Part shown: positions 8,153 through 17,597 of the stretch, piece after piece
How the letters are laid out: each line of letters opens with the position of its first letter
Position numbering within the stretch: the first letter of the stretch is position 1
Assembly (NCBI GenBank): GCA_020161655.1
Contig: JAIUPC010000024.1
Coordinates: 1 to 64,000 of the forward strand
Origin: Pseudomonadota bacterium
GTDB taxonomy: Bacteria > Pseudomonadota > Alphaproteobacteria > Rhodobacterales > Rhodobacteraceae
Reading direction: 5' to 3'
DNA: 64,000 nt
Translations under genes and position numbers: made by a program
The notes under the pieces: generated by a model
The model's database searches: none
Told to the model about the DNA's origin: nothing
The model's input: the letters and a program-made list of their open reading frames with translations, nothing else

Positions 8153-8282
8153 GCCACCTCCCGAAAACTCAGCCGCGTCCTTGCCGCCCCGATTAGGGCC
8201 GCCTCCGAAGGAAACGTGACGGATTGTCCCGGCAGTCACCATCCGTAAGAATACCTAGAAGGATACGTAGAGGAGGATGCCC

Positions 8283-8867
8283 ATGGCCAGCACGCCCGCC
8301 CCGTTCGCCGCCGCCCGCGACCATGAGCGGTTGGCCTTTCTCCATGCGCCCGATGCCACCCTGATCCTTGCCGACCGCGTGATCCTGCGGGCTAGCCTCA
8401 GGGTCGCGGATGTCTTCGGCTGGGCTCCGGCAGAGATCGAGGGCCAGTCGATCCGCCTGCTCTATCCGGGGCAGAGCGACTATGAGGTGATCGGCGAACG
8501 CGCCCGCCGCGCGCTGAGGGAACAGCCGGTCTATCACGACGAACGCTTCATGCGGCGAAAGGACGGGCAGGTCGTCTGGATGGAGGGGGCCGGCACGGCG
8601 CTTGACCGCTCCGACCCGGAGCGTCTTGCGATCTGGACCTACCGGCCCGTTGACCGGAAAGCCGGGGAGTTCGGGCAACTGACTGCTGCCGAAAAGCGCA
8701 TCGCCCGCTACCTCGTCAACGGCTTCACCAGCAAGGAAATCGCGCTGGCCCTTTCCTGTTCGCACCGCACGGTGGAGGTTCACCGCGCAAACATGATCCG
8801 CAAGATGCAGGTCAGGAACAGCTTCGAACTCGTCCGCAAGCTCCTGATGGCGCCCGAGCCGGGCTAA
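8283..8867 (+). CDS. PAS-LuxR transcriptional regulator
   Basis: A 194-residue protein with two domains. Residues about 12-118 form a PAS domain (FLHAPDATLILADRVILRAS, then FGWAPAEIEGQSIRLLYPG, then RRKDGQVVWMEG). Residues about 134-190 are a GerE/LuxR helix-turn-helix (LTAAEKRIARYL, FTSKEIALALSCSHRTVEVH, IRKMQV). AGGAGG ends directly against the ATG at 8277, so the next ATG at 8283, six bases on, is the better start. There is no receiver domain or phospho-acceptor region, so activity is probably set by a ligand bound to the PAS domain. It is divergent from scoAB and a likely regulator of it. Confidence 0.85.
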   Translation: MASTPAPFAAARDHERLAFLHAPDATLILADRVILRASLRVADVFGWAPAEIEGQSIRLLYPGQSDYEVIGERARRALREQPVYHDERFMRRKDGQVVWMEGAGTALDRSDPERLAIWTYRPVDRKAGEFGQLTAAEKRIARYLVNGFTSKEIALALSCSHRTVEVHRANMIRKMQVRNSFELVRKLLMAPEPG

Positions 8868-8874
8868 CGCAGGT

Positions 8875-9030
8875 TCAGATCAGCCGCACCCGCGTACCGA
8901 TTGGCGTGATGTCGAACAGGTCCGCGACGGCGGAACTGAAAAGCCCGATGCAGCCATCCGACGACCGCCGTCCGATCTTGCGGGTGTCATGGGTGCCGTG
9001 GATGCAGGAGGCGTCGCGGGCAAGTGGATG
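8875..9030 (-). pseudogene. Remnant of an L,D-transpeptidase (YkuD) C-terminus
   Basis: Reading the minus strand from inside the topA 3' end gives about 50 codons ending in TGA at 8875. They contain PLARDASCIHGTHD, RKIGRRSSDGCIGLFSS and ITPIGTRVRLI. The order HG-T, then S-x-GC-I, then a VPxGTxVxV-like end is the catalytic core of YkuD/ErfK L,D-transpeptidases, and the nucleophile Cys in SDGC is kept. The preceding part (normally NPLGARAL...YRIHGT) is shortened and the rest of the domain, signal peptide and start are missing; topA occupies that place. I read it as a decayed gene fragment. It lies between topA and the PAS-LuxR gene. Confidence 0.7.
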
Positions 9031-9031
9031 G

Positions 9032-11617
9032 TCAGGCGCGTGCCGGCTTCTTTGCCGCGGCCTTCGCCTTGGGCGCAGCCTTGGCCTTTGCCGCCTTTGG
9101 CGCCGCCTTGGCTTTCGCCGCCGGCTTCTTCGCCGCCCCGCCGCGCTTGGCCGGCGATTTCGTGGCCTTCGCCGCGATCAGTTCCAGCGCCTCGGCGACG
9201 GTCACGGCTTCGGGCGCCATCTCCTTCGGCAGCGTGGCGTTCACCTTGCCCCATTTGACGTAAGGCCCGTAGCGGCCCGACATGACCTCGATCTTGCCGC
9301 CATCGGGATGCTCGCCAAGATCGCGCAGCGCCGCCGGGGCCGAAGCGCGCGCCCCGCGCCCGGCCTTCTGGGCGATCACCTCGACCGCGCGGTTCATGCC
9401 GATGGTGAAGACCTCGTCGGCTTCGGGCAGGTTGGCATAGATGCGGCCGTGCTTCACGTAAGGCCCGTAGCGGCCGATCCCGGCCTCGACCATTTCGCCA
9501 TCCTCGGGATGCGGGCCGATCTCGCGCGGAAGGGAGAGAAGCCTGAGCGCCTTTTCAAGGTCCATCGCCTCGGGCGTCCAGCCCTTGGGCAGGCTGGCGC
9601 GGGCGGGCTTGGGGTTCGCTTCCGTCGCGTCGCCGCGCTGGACGTAAGGGCCGAAGCGCCCGGATTTCAGCGAAATCTCGTCGCCGGCATCCTCGCCCAG
9701 CACCCGGTCGCCGACCGCGCCATCCTCGCCGTTCACGGCCGAGAGCGAGCGCGTATAGCGGCAGTTCGGATAATTCGAGCAGCCGATGAAGGCGCCGCCC
9801 GACCGCGCGGTCTTGAGGCTCAGCCGCCCGGTGCCGCAGGTCTGGCAAACCCGGGGGTCGCCGCCATCGGCACGTGCGGGATAAAGATGCGGCGCAAGGA
9901 AATCGTCGATCTTCTCCAGAACCTCACCGATCCTGAGGTCGGCGGTCTCGGCGATGGCCGCGGTAAAGTCGCGCCAGAACCGGCTCAGCACATCCTTGTA
10001 GTCGCGCTCACCGGCCGAAATGTCGTCAAGCTCGCCCTCGAGATCGGCGGTGAAGTCATATTCGACATAGTGCCGGAAGTAGTTGGTCAGGAACGCCGTC
10101 ACCAGCCGCCCCTTGTCCTCGGGGATCAGACGGTTCTTGTCCTTCCGCACATATTCCCGATCCTGAATGGTCGAGACGATGGAGGCATAGGTCGAAGGCC
10201 GCCCGATCCCAAGCTCTTCCATGCGCTTGACCAGCGTCGCCTCGGTGTAGCGCGGCGGCGGCTGGGTGAAGTGCTGTTCCGGCGTCACTTTCCGCTTCTC
10301 GGCAGGCTCGCCTTGGGCGATCTGCGGCAGGCGGGCGCCGTCTTCGCCATCCTCGTCGTCGCGGCCCTCGTCGTAGACTTTCAGGAAGCCGTCGAACATC
10401 ACCACCTGGCCGGTGGCGCGCAACTCGACCTGATTGTCGGCGCTGCCCACATCGACCGTGGTGCGCTCCAGCCGCGCCGCCGCCATCTGGCTGGCGATCG
10501 TCCGCTTCCAGATCAGGTCGTAGAGTTTGCGCTGGTCGTCGGCGACCTTCAGCTTCTCAGGCGATAGGCTCATGTCCGTCGGCCGGATGCATTCATGCGC
10601 TTCCTGCGCGTTCTTGGCCTTGTTCTTGTACATGCGCGGGCTGTCGGGCACGTAAGTCGCCCCGAAACGCCGCTTGATCTCGTCCCGCGCGGCCATCACC
10701 GCCTCGGGCGCCATGTCGATGCCGTCGGTCCGCATATAGGTGATGTGCCCGGCCTCATAGAGCCGCTGCGCCGCCGACATGCAGGCCTTGGCGCCCATGC
10801 CGAACTTGCGGCTCGCCTCCTGCTGGAGGGTCGAGGTCATGAAGGGCGCATAGGGATTGCGCGCGGCGGGCTTCGATTCCACCGACTTCACGGTCAGGTC
10901 GCGCGAACGGATCGCCTGCACTGCAAGCTCTGCCGCCGTTTCATTCGCAATGTCGAACTTGTCGAGCTTCTTTCCGCCAAGGACGGTCAGCCGCGCCTCG
11001 TATTCCTGCCCGCGCGGGGTGGCGAGCGTGGCGGCGACGGTCCAGTATTCGCGCGCCCGGAACGCCTCGATCTCCATCTCGCGCTCGACGATCAGCCGGA
11101 GGCAGACCGACTGCACCCGGCCCGCCGACTTGGCGCCGGGGAGCTTCCGCCAGAGAACCGGAGACAGGTTGAAACCGACGAGGTAGTCGAGCGCGCGGCG
11201 GGCGAGGTAGGCGTCCACGAGTTCCATGTCGACGTCGCGGGGCTTGCCCATCGCCTCGGTCACGGCATTCTTGGTGATGGCGTTGAAGGTGACGCGGCGG
11301 ACGGTCTTGCCCTTCTTCAGGCTCGGGGCCAGCGCCTCTTTCAGGTGCCAGGAAATCGCCTCGCCCTCGCGGTCGGGGTCGGTGGCAAGGATGAGCGTAT
11401 CGTCGAATTTCAGCGCCTCGGCGATGGCGCGAACGTGCTTCTTGCTCTCGGGGGCGACCTCCCAGAGCATGGCGAATCCGTCTTCCGGGTCGACCGAACC
11501 ATCCTTCGCCGGCAGGTCGCGGACATGACCGTAGGAGGCAAGGACCGTATAGTCGGAGCCGAGATATTTGTTGATTGTCTTGGCCTTGGCGGGCGATTCG
11601 ACAACGACGACGGCCAT
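9032..11617 (-). CDS. topA: DNA topoisomerase I
   Basis: An 861-residue type IA topoisomerase. ATG 11617 is used, giving the standard MAVVVVESPAKAKTINKYLG start; the longer frame adds an unrelated 23 residues. The TOPRIM domain has DPDREGEAISWH, and the active-site Tyr lies in ITYMRTDG. One four-cysteine zinc ribbon is present (CQTCGTG...GCSNYPNC), followed by two or three GRYGPYVKHG-type repeats and a Lys/Ala-rich tail of about 50 residues (KAAPKAAKAKAAPKAKAAAKKP), typical of alphaproteobacterial TopA and likely DNA-binding. It relaxes negative supercoils. It lies downstream of dprA, as in many alphaproteobacteria. Confidence 0.96.
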   Translation of the reverse strand: MAVVVVESPAKAKTINKYLGSDYTVLASYGHVRDLPAKDGSVDPEDGFAMLWEVAPESKKHVRAIAEALKFDDTLILATDPDREGEAISWHLKEALAPSLKKGKTVRRVTFNAITKNAVTEAMGKPRDVDMELVDAYLARRALDYLVGFNLSPVLWRKLPGAKSAGRVQSVCLRLIVEREMEIEAFRAREYWTVAATLATPRGQEYEARLTVLGGKKLDKFDIANETAAELAVQAIRSRDLTVKSVESKPAARNPYAPFMTSTLQQEASRKFGMGAKACMSAAQRLYEAGHITYMRTDGIDMAPEAVMAARDEIKRRFGATYVPDSPRMYKNKAKNAQEAHECIRPTDMSLSPEKLKVADDQRKLYDLIWKRTIASQMAAARLERTTVDVGSADNQVELRATGQVVMFDGFLKVYDEGRDDEDGEDGARLPQIAQGEPAEKRKVTPEQHFTQPPPRYTEATLVKRMEELGIGRPSTYASIVSTIQDREYVRKDKNRLIPEDKGRLVTAFLTNYFRHYVEYDFTADLEGELDDISAGERDYKDVLSRFWRDFTAAIAETADLRIGEVLEKIDDFLAPHLYPARADGGDPRVCQTCGTGRLSLKTARSGGAFIGCSNYPNCRYTRSLSAVNGEDGAVGDRVLGEDAGDEISLKSGRFGPYVQRGDATEANPKPARASLPKGWTPEAMDLEKALRLLSLPREIGPHPEDGEMVEAGIGRYGPYVKHGRIYANLPEADEVFTIGMNRAVEVIAQKAGRGARASAPAALRDLGEHPDGGKIEVMSGRYGPYVKWGKVNATLPKEMAPEAVTVAEALELIAAKATKSPAKRGGAAKKPAAKAKAAPKAAKAKAAPKAKAAAKKPARA

Positions 11618-11767
11618 GGCTTCCCCTTGTGGATCGCTTGCAGAGTTCCGGCGGGGGAACATGTGGGCGACGGCAGAGGATGTCAATGCGGCCAGAGTCC
11701 CTGTCGTCGATGATGGGACGCGGTGGGCATCATTGGCGCCGGGCGGGGCTTTGTTGCCGCGCGTTCC

Positions 11768-12979
11768 TCAGACTGCGCGCGACAGCAGGCCGCCGGGCTG
11801 GCGCAGGATCTGGCCCTCAAGCTCCAGCGAGACGAGCGCCGGCGCGACATGCTGGCTCGGCAGGCCGAGGTCGCGGATCAGTTGGTCCTCGGCAAGGGGG
11901 CTTGGCCCGATCCGGTCGAGGATGCGGGCGTGGAGGGCCGCTGCGTTGCGAAGGTCGGGCGTGGAATCGACGGTGTCACGCGCCTTTCCGGCGGGTTTCG
12001 ACTTGGCGGAGACGGGTTGTTTCGCCGGCGGCGCGACCGGATGCCGTTCAGGCTCCGCCGGGGCAAGCGGCAAGTCGCGCTGCGCCGGCAGGTCGTCGCC
12101 AAGGCCGAGCGCCGCGATCACGTCCTCGGCGCCCCGGACCAGTGTTGCCCCATCGCGGATCAGCATGTTGCAGCCTGAGGCGCGGGCGTCAAACGGGTGA
12201 CCCGGCACCGCCAGCACCTCGCGCCCCTGGTCGAGTGCCGTGCGCGCGGTGATGAGGCTGCCGGATTGCATCGCCGCCTCGACGACCACAGTGCCGCGTG
12301 CGAGGCCGGAGATAATGCGGTTGCGCAGCGGGAAATGCCGCGCCATTGGCTCAAGCCCGATCGGCTGTTCTGAAATGAGAAGGCCGCGCGCCGCAATCTC
12401 ACCGGCAAGTGCTACGTTCTCCGCCGGATAGATCACATCGACGCCGCCGGCCAGAACGGCCACCGTTCCCGTCGGCAGGGAGGCAAGATGGGCGGCGGTG
12501 TCGATACCGCGGGCGAGGCCGGAGACCACGGTGATTCCGGCGGCGCCAAGATCGGCGGCAAGCTTGCGCGCCATCCGCGTGCCGAGCGATGAGGCCGAGC
12601 GCGCCCCGACAAGCGCCACCATCGGGCGCGCGAAAAGGGCGGTGTCGCCCCTGACCCAGAGCACTGGCGGCGCATCGGGAAGGTCGGCGAGCGCTTGTGG
12701 ATAGGCGGGCTCGCCCCGGCAGAGAAGCCGCGCCCCGGCGGATTTACCCGCCTTGCATTCTGCGAGAACGACGCCCTCGGGGCAGATCGTGTAATTGTCC
12801 GCACCGGCGGCGGCGGCAATTTCGGGCAGGGCGTGAAGGGCCGCCTGTGCCGACCCGTGTTCTTCGAGGAGGCGCCAGAAGGTGACGACGCCGACCCTGC
12901 GGGAGCGAATGAGGCGGAGCCACGACAGTCTGTCGTCTTCCGTGGTGGGGGGGGTGAAGGGGGTGGGGTAAGAAAACAA
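11768..12979 (-). CDS. dprA: DNA-processing protein A
   Basis: A 403-residue protein that loads RecA on incoming single-stranded DNA. It has a short N-terminal SAM-like part (LRLIRSRRVGVVTFWRLL), the Rossmann-like core (VALVGARSASSLGTRMARKLA, SGLARGIDTAAH, LAGGVDVIYP, FPLRNRIISGLA, SGSLITARTALDQGREVLAVPG) and a C-terminal winged helix (about 345-403). The start is a TTG preceded by GGGATCAAGG; no in-frame ATG fits better. It is 150 bp upstream of topA on the same strand. No com genes are visible here. Confidence 0.93.
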   Translation of the reverse strand: MFSYPTPFTPPTTEDDRLSWLRLIRSRRVGVVTFWRLLEEHGSAQAALHALPEIAAAAGADNYTICPEGVVLAECKAGKSAGARLLCRGEPAYPQALADLPDAPPVLWVRGDTALFARPMVALVGARSASSLGTRMARKLAADLGAAGITVVSGLARGIDTAAHLASLPTGTVAVLAGGVDVIYPAENVALAGEIAARGLLISEQPIGLEPMARHFPLRNRIISGLARGTVVVEAAMQSGSLITARTALDQGREVLAVPGHPFDARASGCNMLIRDGATLVRGAEDVIAALGLGDDLPAQRDLPLAPAEPERHPVAPPAKQPVSAKSKPAGKARDTVDSTPDLRNAAALHARILDRIGPSPLAEDQLIRDLGLPSQHVAPALVSLELEGQILRQPGGLLSRAV

Positions 12980-13046
12980 ACCTTGATCCCTCGTGCCTTC
13001 GCCTCATTCGCAAGATGAGATTGACCCGAAGAAGGTTAACCGAGCG

Positions 13047-13400
13047 TTACGATTCGCCGGCTTGCGTGCTTTCTTCCGATTTCGTCTGGCCAGAACGCTC
13101 CGGCGCGGCGCCACTCCTGCCCGCCCCGGTCTCGCGCCGATGCACCAGACGCTCCGCCACCTCGTTGCCGAGAAGCGCGAAAACGCCAATGCCGGCGATG
13201 ATCATGCCCGAGGCGACAAGCTTGCCGATCGTCGTCGCGGGAACGAGGTTGCCGTAGCCGACGGTCGAAACCGTCACCACGGTAAAGAGCCAGGCATCGA
13301 CCCAGGCCCAGCCCTCCCAATAGTGAAAGAAGATCGTCCCGCCACCGAGAAGGCAAATCCCGAGGCTCACGATCAGCGAGCGCTGGAAAAGCCGCCTCAC
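13047..13400 (-). CDS. Minimal two-TM potassium channel protein (Ion_trans_2)
   Basis: A 117-residue protein with a first TM helix (about 8-27), a pore helix and selectivity filter TVGYG (T46-G50), and a second TM helix (about 60-80), followed by a charged soluble tail. This is the whole of a KcsA-like pore module without RCK or voltage-sensor domains. It starts at a GTG that overlaps the tldD stop as GTGA, so it is translationally coupled to tldD. The tail (about 35 residues, rich in Ser, Gly, Arg) is low complexity. Ion selectivity is inferred from the filter. Confidence 0.85.
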   Translation of the reverse strand: MRRLFQRSLIVSLGICLLGGGTIFFHYWEGWAWVDAWLFTVVTVSTVGYGNLVPATTIGKLVASGMIIAGIGVFALLGNEVAERLVHRRETGAGRSGAAPERSGQTKSEESTQAGES

Positions 13401-14818
13401 GCCGCAGCACCACCCACGGTCAAGCCGCCGATCAGCAAGGTCGGCTGGCCGACGCCCACGGGCACCCATTGCCCCGCCTTGCCGCAATTGCCGATGCCGG
13501 GGTCAAGCGCCATGTCATTGCCGATGGCGCGGATGTTCCTGAGCGCGGTGGCGCCATCGCCGATCAGCGTGGCGCCCTTGACCGGATCGCCGATCACGCC
13601 GTTCTTCACCCGGTAAGCCTCGGTGCAGGAAAAGACGAACTTGCCGTTGGTGATGTCGACCTGGCCGCCGCCGAAGCCCACGGCATAGATGCCGTCCTTG
13701 ACCTCGGCCACCACATCGCCGGGCTTCGCCTCGCCGCTCAGCATGTAGGTATTGGTCATGCGCGGCATCGGGATATGGGCATGGCTTTCGCGCCGGCCGT
13801 TGCCGGTCGGCTTCACCCCCATCAGCCGGGCGTTCTGCCGGTCCTGCATGAAGCCGACAAGCACGCCGTCCTCGATCAGCACGTTCCTGGCCGACGGCGT
13901 GCCCTCGTCATCGACGGTGATCGAGCCGCGCCGGTCGGGGATGGTGCCGTCATCCAGCACGGTGACGCCCTTCGCGGCGATCTGCTGGCCCATCAGTCCG
14001 GCGAAGGCCGAGGTCTTCTTGCGGTTGAAGTCGCCCTCAAGCCCGTGGCCGATGGCCTCGTGCAGCAAGATGCCCGGCCAGCCCGCGCCGAGCGCCACGT
14101 CCATCACCCCCGCCGGTGCGTCAACCGCGCGGAGATTGACCAAAGCGATCCGCAGCGCCTCGCGCGCCTGCGCCTGCCAGTGCTCCGCCGTCATCAGCGC
14201 GGCAAGACCCGCCCGGCCGCCGCCGCCGGTGCCGCCGCTTTCGCGCCGCCCGTTCTCCTCGACGATGACGGATATGTTGAACCGCGCCATCGGCCGGATG
14301 TCGGAGACGAGGCCGCCCTCGGGCCTCAGGATGAAGACCTCCTGATGCGAGGCGGCGATGGTGGCCGAAACCTGCACCACCCGGGGATCGAGCGCGCGGG
14401 CATAGGCGTCGATCTCGCGCAGGGTCTCGACCTTCAGGCCGAAGCTGGCGTCGGCCATCGGATCGGCGTCGGTATAGAGCTTCAGGTTGGTGCCGGCAGG
14501 GGGGGCTGCAAGCACGCCGCCGCCTGATCCCACGGCAAGGCGCGCCGTCTCGCTCGCCCGGCGCAAGGCTGCTTCGGAGATTTCGGTCGAATGGGCATAG
14601 CCCGCGACCTCGCCATTCACCGCGCGAAGGCCGAAGCCCTCTGACGCGTCATAGCTCGCGTTCCTGAGGCGTCCGTCGTCGAAGACCAGTGCCTCGGACC
14701 GGCGGCGTTCCAGGAAAAGCTCGCCATCCTCGGCGCCGGCAAGTGCCTCGCGCAGAATCATCAGCGCGCGATCGCGGTCGAGATGAGTGCCGAATGGGTC
14801 AAAGCGTGCGTCTGCCAT
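13397..14818 (-). CDS. tldD: Metalloprotease TldD
   Basis: A 473-residue zinc metalloprotease of the TldD/PmbA family. The [11 protein letters not shown] motif (HExxxH zinc ligands, about residue 245) sits after GWPGILL, followed by the domain that ends with [10 protein letters not shown] and the conserved [31 protein letters not shown] tail, given here in two parts. TldD pairs with TldE (PmbA) to degrade peptides such as CcdA and to process modified peptides; no pmbA is in the window. It stands divergent to ctaC across a 174-bp gap and is followed by the K+ channel gene. Confidence 0.93.
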   Translation of the reverse strand: MADARFDPFGTHLDRDRALMILREALAGAEDGELFLERRRSEALVFDDGRLRNASYDASEGFGLRAVNGEVAGYAHSTEISEAALRRASETARLAVGSGGGVLAAPPAGTNLKLYTDADPMADASFGLKVETLREIDAYARALDPRVVQVSATIAASHQEVFILRPEGGLVSDIRPMARFNISVIVEENGRRESGGTGGGGRAGLAALMTAEHWQAQAREALRIALVNLRAVDAPAGVMDVALGAGWPGILLHEAIGHGLEGDFNRKKTSAFAGLMGQQIAAKGVTVLDDGTIPDRRGSITVDDEGTPSARNVLIEDGVLVGFMQDRQNARLMGVKPTGNGRRESHAHIPMPRMTNTYMLSGEAKPGDVVAEVKDGIYAVGFGGGQVDITNGKFVFSCTEAYRVKNGVIGDPVKGATLIGDGATALRNIRAIGNDMALDPGIGNCGKAGQWVPVGVGQPTLLIGGLTVGGAAA

Positions 14819-14992
14819 TGCCGTTCCTTCAGGTTCCCCGACTTCGACGAAAATCCCGTGCCTGGGCGGACGGGTTTCGCTTGTCGCATGAGCACTAATA
14901 TGATTTTACAGTCGCGATATACAACCGGCGCGCCTGAGGCGGTCGGCACTGGAAGCGGCAAGTCAAGCCGCGGCTGGACACGGGAAACAGAC

Positions 14993-15853
14993 ATGCGCCT
15001 TGCGACAAGACTTGCCGGCCTCGGGGCCACCCTCTCCGCAACCCTCTTCGCCGGCATGGTGGCCGCACAGGACGGGATCACGGGCCTGCCCATCATCGGC
15101 GCGCCGCAAGCAGATGGCGTCGGCTTCCAGCCCGCATCTTCCAACCTGGCGCATGAACAGCAGTGGCTCGACAATGTGGTCATGATCCTGAGCGCCGTCG
15201 TCACGGTCTTCGTGATGGCGCTTCTCCTCATCGTCATCCTGCGTTTCAACAGCCGCTCGAACCCGACGCCGGCCCGCTTCACCCACAACACGCCGATCGA
15301 GATCGCGTGGACGCTGGTGCCGGTTCTGATCCTTGTCGTCCTCGGCTCCTTCTCGCTGCCGATCCTCTTCAACCAGCAGGAAATTCCGAAAGGTGACGTG
15401 CATGTCAAGGTGACGGGGAACCAGTGGTTCTGGTCCTACGAATATCCTGACGAAGGCATCGCGTTCGACGCATTCCTGCTTGGCCGCGACGGGCTTGAGG
15501 CGGCGGGCTACACCCAGGACGAATACCTTCTTGCCGCCGACAACGCCGTCGTGCTGCCGGTCGGCAAGTCCATCGTGATGGACATTACTGGCTCCGACGT
15601 GATCCATGCCTGGACCATTCCCGCCTTTGCCGTGAAGCAGGACGCCGTACCGGGCCGTATCGCCCAGCTCTGGTTCAAGGCCGAGAAGGAAGGCATCTAT
15701 TTCGGCCAGTGTTCAGAGCTTTGCGGCAAGGACCACGCCTACATGCCGATCACCGTGAAGGTGGTCAGCGAGGCGGTCTATGCCGACTGGGTGGCGCGGA
15801 CCAAAACCGCGGGCCTCGGCGCCTCGGCGACAGTCAAGGTCGCGTCGAACTGA
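14993..15853 (+). CDS. ctaC: Cytochrome c oxidase subunit II
   Basis: A 286-residue aa3-type oxidase subunit. ATG 14993 gives a signal peptide ([21 protein letters not shown]). Two TM helices follow (about 60-85 and 100-120), then a periplasmic cupredoxin domain with the aromatic QWFWSYEYP region and the CuA motif [15 protein letters not shown] (both Cys, His and Met ligands present). It accepts electrons from cytochrome c. First gene of the cta cluster; ctaD (subunit I) is absent, as is usual for Rhodobacter-type clusters where ctaD lies elsewhere. Confidence 0.95.
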   Translation: MRLATRLAGLGATLSATLFAGMVAAQDGITGLPIIGAPQADGVGFQPASSNLAHEQQWLDNVVMILSAVVTVFVMALLLIVILRFNSRSNPTPARFTHNTPIEIAWTLVPVLILVVLGSFSLPILFNQQEIPKGDVHVKVTGNQWFWSYEYPDEGIAFDAFLLGRDGLEAAGYTQDEYLLAADNAVVLPVGKSIVMDITGSDVIHAWTIPAFAVKQDAVPGRIAQLWFKAEKEGIYFGQCSELCGKDHAYMPITVKVVSEAVYADWVARTKTAGLGASATVKVASN

Positions 15854-15896
15854 CCGCAGGCCGTGCGGCGCCCGCGCCGTGCGGATGGAGAAGATG

Positions 15897-16829
15897 ATGA
15901 CGGACACCAGCGCCATTGAACATGGGCAGGAAGCGGGCTTCGGCGATTTCGTCCAGCTCCTGAAGCCGCGTGTCATGTCGCTGGTCGTTTTCACGGCGCT
16001 GGTCGGCCTGATCGTCGCGCCGGTGCCTGTCCATCCCTTCGTCGGCTTCACCGCGATCCTGTTCATCGCCCTTGGTGGCGGCGCTTCGGGCGCCCTGAAC
16101 ATGTGGTATGACGCGGATATCGACCGCGTCATGAAGCGGACCCGCAACCGCCCGGTGCCGGCGGGCCGTATCGGCGCGGGTGAGGCGCTGGGCTTCGGCC
16201 TCGCGCTTTCGCTCATCTCCTGCCTGATGCTGGGGCTGGCCGCGAACTGGTTCGCCGGGGCCTTCCTCGCCTTCACCATCTTCTTCTATGTCGTCATCTA
16301 CACGATGTGGCTGAAGCGCACGACGCCGCAGAACATCGTGATCGGCGGTGCCGCCGGGGCCTTCCCGCCGATGATCGGCTGGGCCGTGGCCACAGGTGGG
16401 ATCAGCATCGAGTCGGTCCTGATGTTCGCGCTGATCTTCATGTGGACGCCGCCGCATTTCTGGGCGCTGGCGCTGTTCATGAAGGACGACTATTCCAATG
16501 CCGGCGTGCCGATGCTGACCGTGACCCACGGCCGGAAGTCGGCGCGCAAGCACATCCTCGTCTACGCGCTGCTTCTCGCGCCTGTGGCATTCGCTCTCGC
16601 GCTCTCGTCGATTGGCGGGCCGGTCACGCTGGCGGCTGCGGTGATCCTCAACGCGCTCTTCATTCGTGGCGGCTGGCAGATCCTCAAGCGTGACGAGGCT
16701 GCGGCAGAGGCCGACAAGTACCGGACCGAAAAGGCCTTCTTCCGCTTTTCGCTGGCCTATCTCTTTCTGCATTTTGGCGCGCTTCTGGCTGACAAGAGCC
16801 TGTCGGCCTTCGGGATGGGGGGCTGGTGA
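15897..16829 (+). CDS. ctaB: Heme O synthase (protoheme IX farnesyltransferase)
   Basis: A 310-residue UbiA-superfamily membrane protein. [18 protein letters not shown] opens the first TM helix; [23 protein letters not shown] is the first Asp-rich prenyl-diphosphate site, and [21 protein letters not shown] (second site region) is diagnostic of heme O synthases. About seven or eight TM segments. It adds a farnesyl group to heme B for later conversion to heme A. Of three close ATGs (15885, 15894, 15897), the last has the best spacing to GGAG. Its stop overlaps the start of the next small gene. Confidence 0.95.
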   Translation: MTDTSAIEHGQEAGFGDFVQLLKPRVMSLVVFTALVGLIVAPVPVHPFVGFTAILFIALGGGASGALNMWYDADIDRVMKRTRNRPVPAGRIGAGEALGFGLALSLISCLMLGLAANWFAGAFLAFTIFFYVVIYTMWLKRTTPQNIVIGGAAGAFPPMIGWAVATGGISIESVLMFALIFMWTPPHFWALALFMKDDYSNAGVPMLTVTHGRKSARKHILVYALLLAPVAFALALSSIGGPVTLAAAVILNALFIRGGWQILKRDEAAAEADKYRTEKAFFRFSLAYLFLHFGALLADKSLSAFGMGGW

Positions 16830-16996
16830 TGGCCATTCACCGCGAACATGAACTGCACCAGCGCCGCTTTGGCCGCAATGCCGGGCTTGGCATCGTTCTT
16901 CTGGCCTTTGTCGTCATCGTCTTCGGCCTGACCATCGTCAAGGTCTCTCGCCAGGACGAGCATGGCAATCCGCCGGTCGCGGGGGCGTCGCCATGA
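16829..16996 (+). CDS. Small single-TM protein of the cytochrome oxidase cluster (CoxF-like position)
   Basis: A 55-residue protein: a charged, His-rich N-terminus ([19 protein letters not shown]), one TM helix (about 19-37) and a short polar tail. Its ATG overlaps the ctaB stop (TGATG) and its TGA overlaps the ctaG ATG (ATGA), so both junctions are coupled. A small membrane protein at this place between ctaB and ctaG is common in alphaproteobacteria and thought to aid oxidase assembly; the role is unproven for this protein. Conserved overlaps on both sides support it as a real gene. Confidence 0.85.
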   Translation: MAIHREHELHQRRFGRNAGLGIVLLAFVVIVFGLTIVKVSRQDEHGNPPVAGASP

Positions 16997-17571
16997 TCCG
17001 CTTCGACAGCAATGGCAAGATCGCTGCCGGACTTGTCGGCGTTGCCCTGACCATGGGCGCGCTCGCCTGGGCGGCGGTGCCGTTCTACAACTGGTTCTGC
17101 CAGGTCACCGGCTATGGCGGCACGCCGAGCGTGCGGACCGAGACGGCGGGCGAGGTCCTCGACGAATATGTCACAGTGCGCTTCGATTCCAACGTCGCCC
17201 CCGGGATGCCGTGGGAGTTCAAGCCGATCCAGCGCGAGATGAGGTTGAAGATCGGCGAGACCGGCATGGCCTTCTATGAGGCCTACAACCCGTCCGACAG
17301 GCCGGTCGGGGGCACGGCGACCTACAACGTCGCGCCCGTCCTTGCCGGCTATTACTTCACCAAGATCCAGTGCTTCTGCTTCACCGAACAGGTGCTTCAG
17401 CCGGGTGAGCGGGTCGAGATGCCGGTGGTTTTCTACGTCGACCCCGAGATCGTGAATGACCCCGACGCCGGGCGTATCCGCAATATCACGCTTTCCTACA
17501 CATTCTTCGAGGCCGACCTGCCGAAGCCGCAGGCGAGCCTTCCGCCGGAGAAAGCCGCGGGCTATAACTGA
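16993..17571 (+). CDS. ctaG: Cytochrome c oxidase assembly protein CtaG/Cox11
   Basis: A 192-residue copper chaperone: one N-terminal TM helix (about 10-30) and a periplasmic immunoglobulin-like domain. The copper-binding CFCF motif lies in [16 protein letters not shown]; an extra Cys near the membrane ([10 protein letters not shown]) is also conserved. It delivers Cu to the CuB site of subunit I. ATG overlaps the preceding small gene by 4 bp. Confidence 0.95.
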   Translation: MIRFDSNGKIAAGLVGVALTMGALAWAAVPFYNWFCQVTGYGGTPSVRTETAGEVLDEYVTVRFDSNVAPGMPWEFKPIQREMRLKIGETGMAFYEAYNPSDRPVGGTATYNVAPVLAGYYFTKIQCFCFTEQVLQPGERVEMPVVFYVDPEIVNDPDAGRIRNITLSYTFFEADLPKPQASLPPEKAAGYN

Positions 17572-17597
17572 TAAAGCCGAAATCCAGGGAAACCGAC

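Noticed and set aside
8153..8242. 30-residue N-terminal extension of ScoA
   Set aside because: Low-complexity extension without a ribosome-binding site; strong GGGAGGT before ATG 8152.
8906..10567. 553-codon open frame antisense to topA
   Set aside because: High-GC third-position bias produces long antisense frames; the topA reading has full domain motifs and this one shows none.
12940..12970. G-rich run near the dprA start
   Set aside because: It lies inside the dprA coding frame (Pro codons on the minus strand); no sign of a regulatory element or a frameshift.
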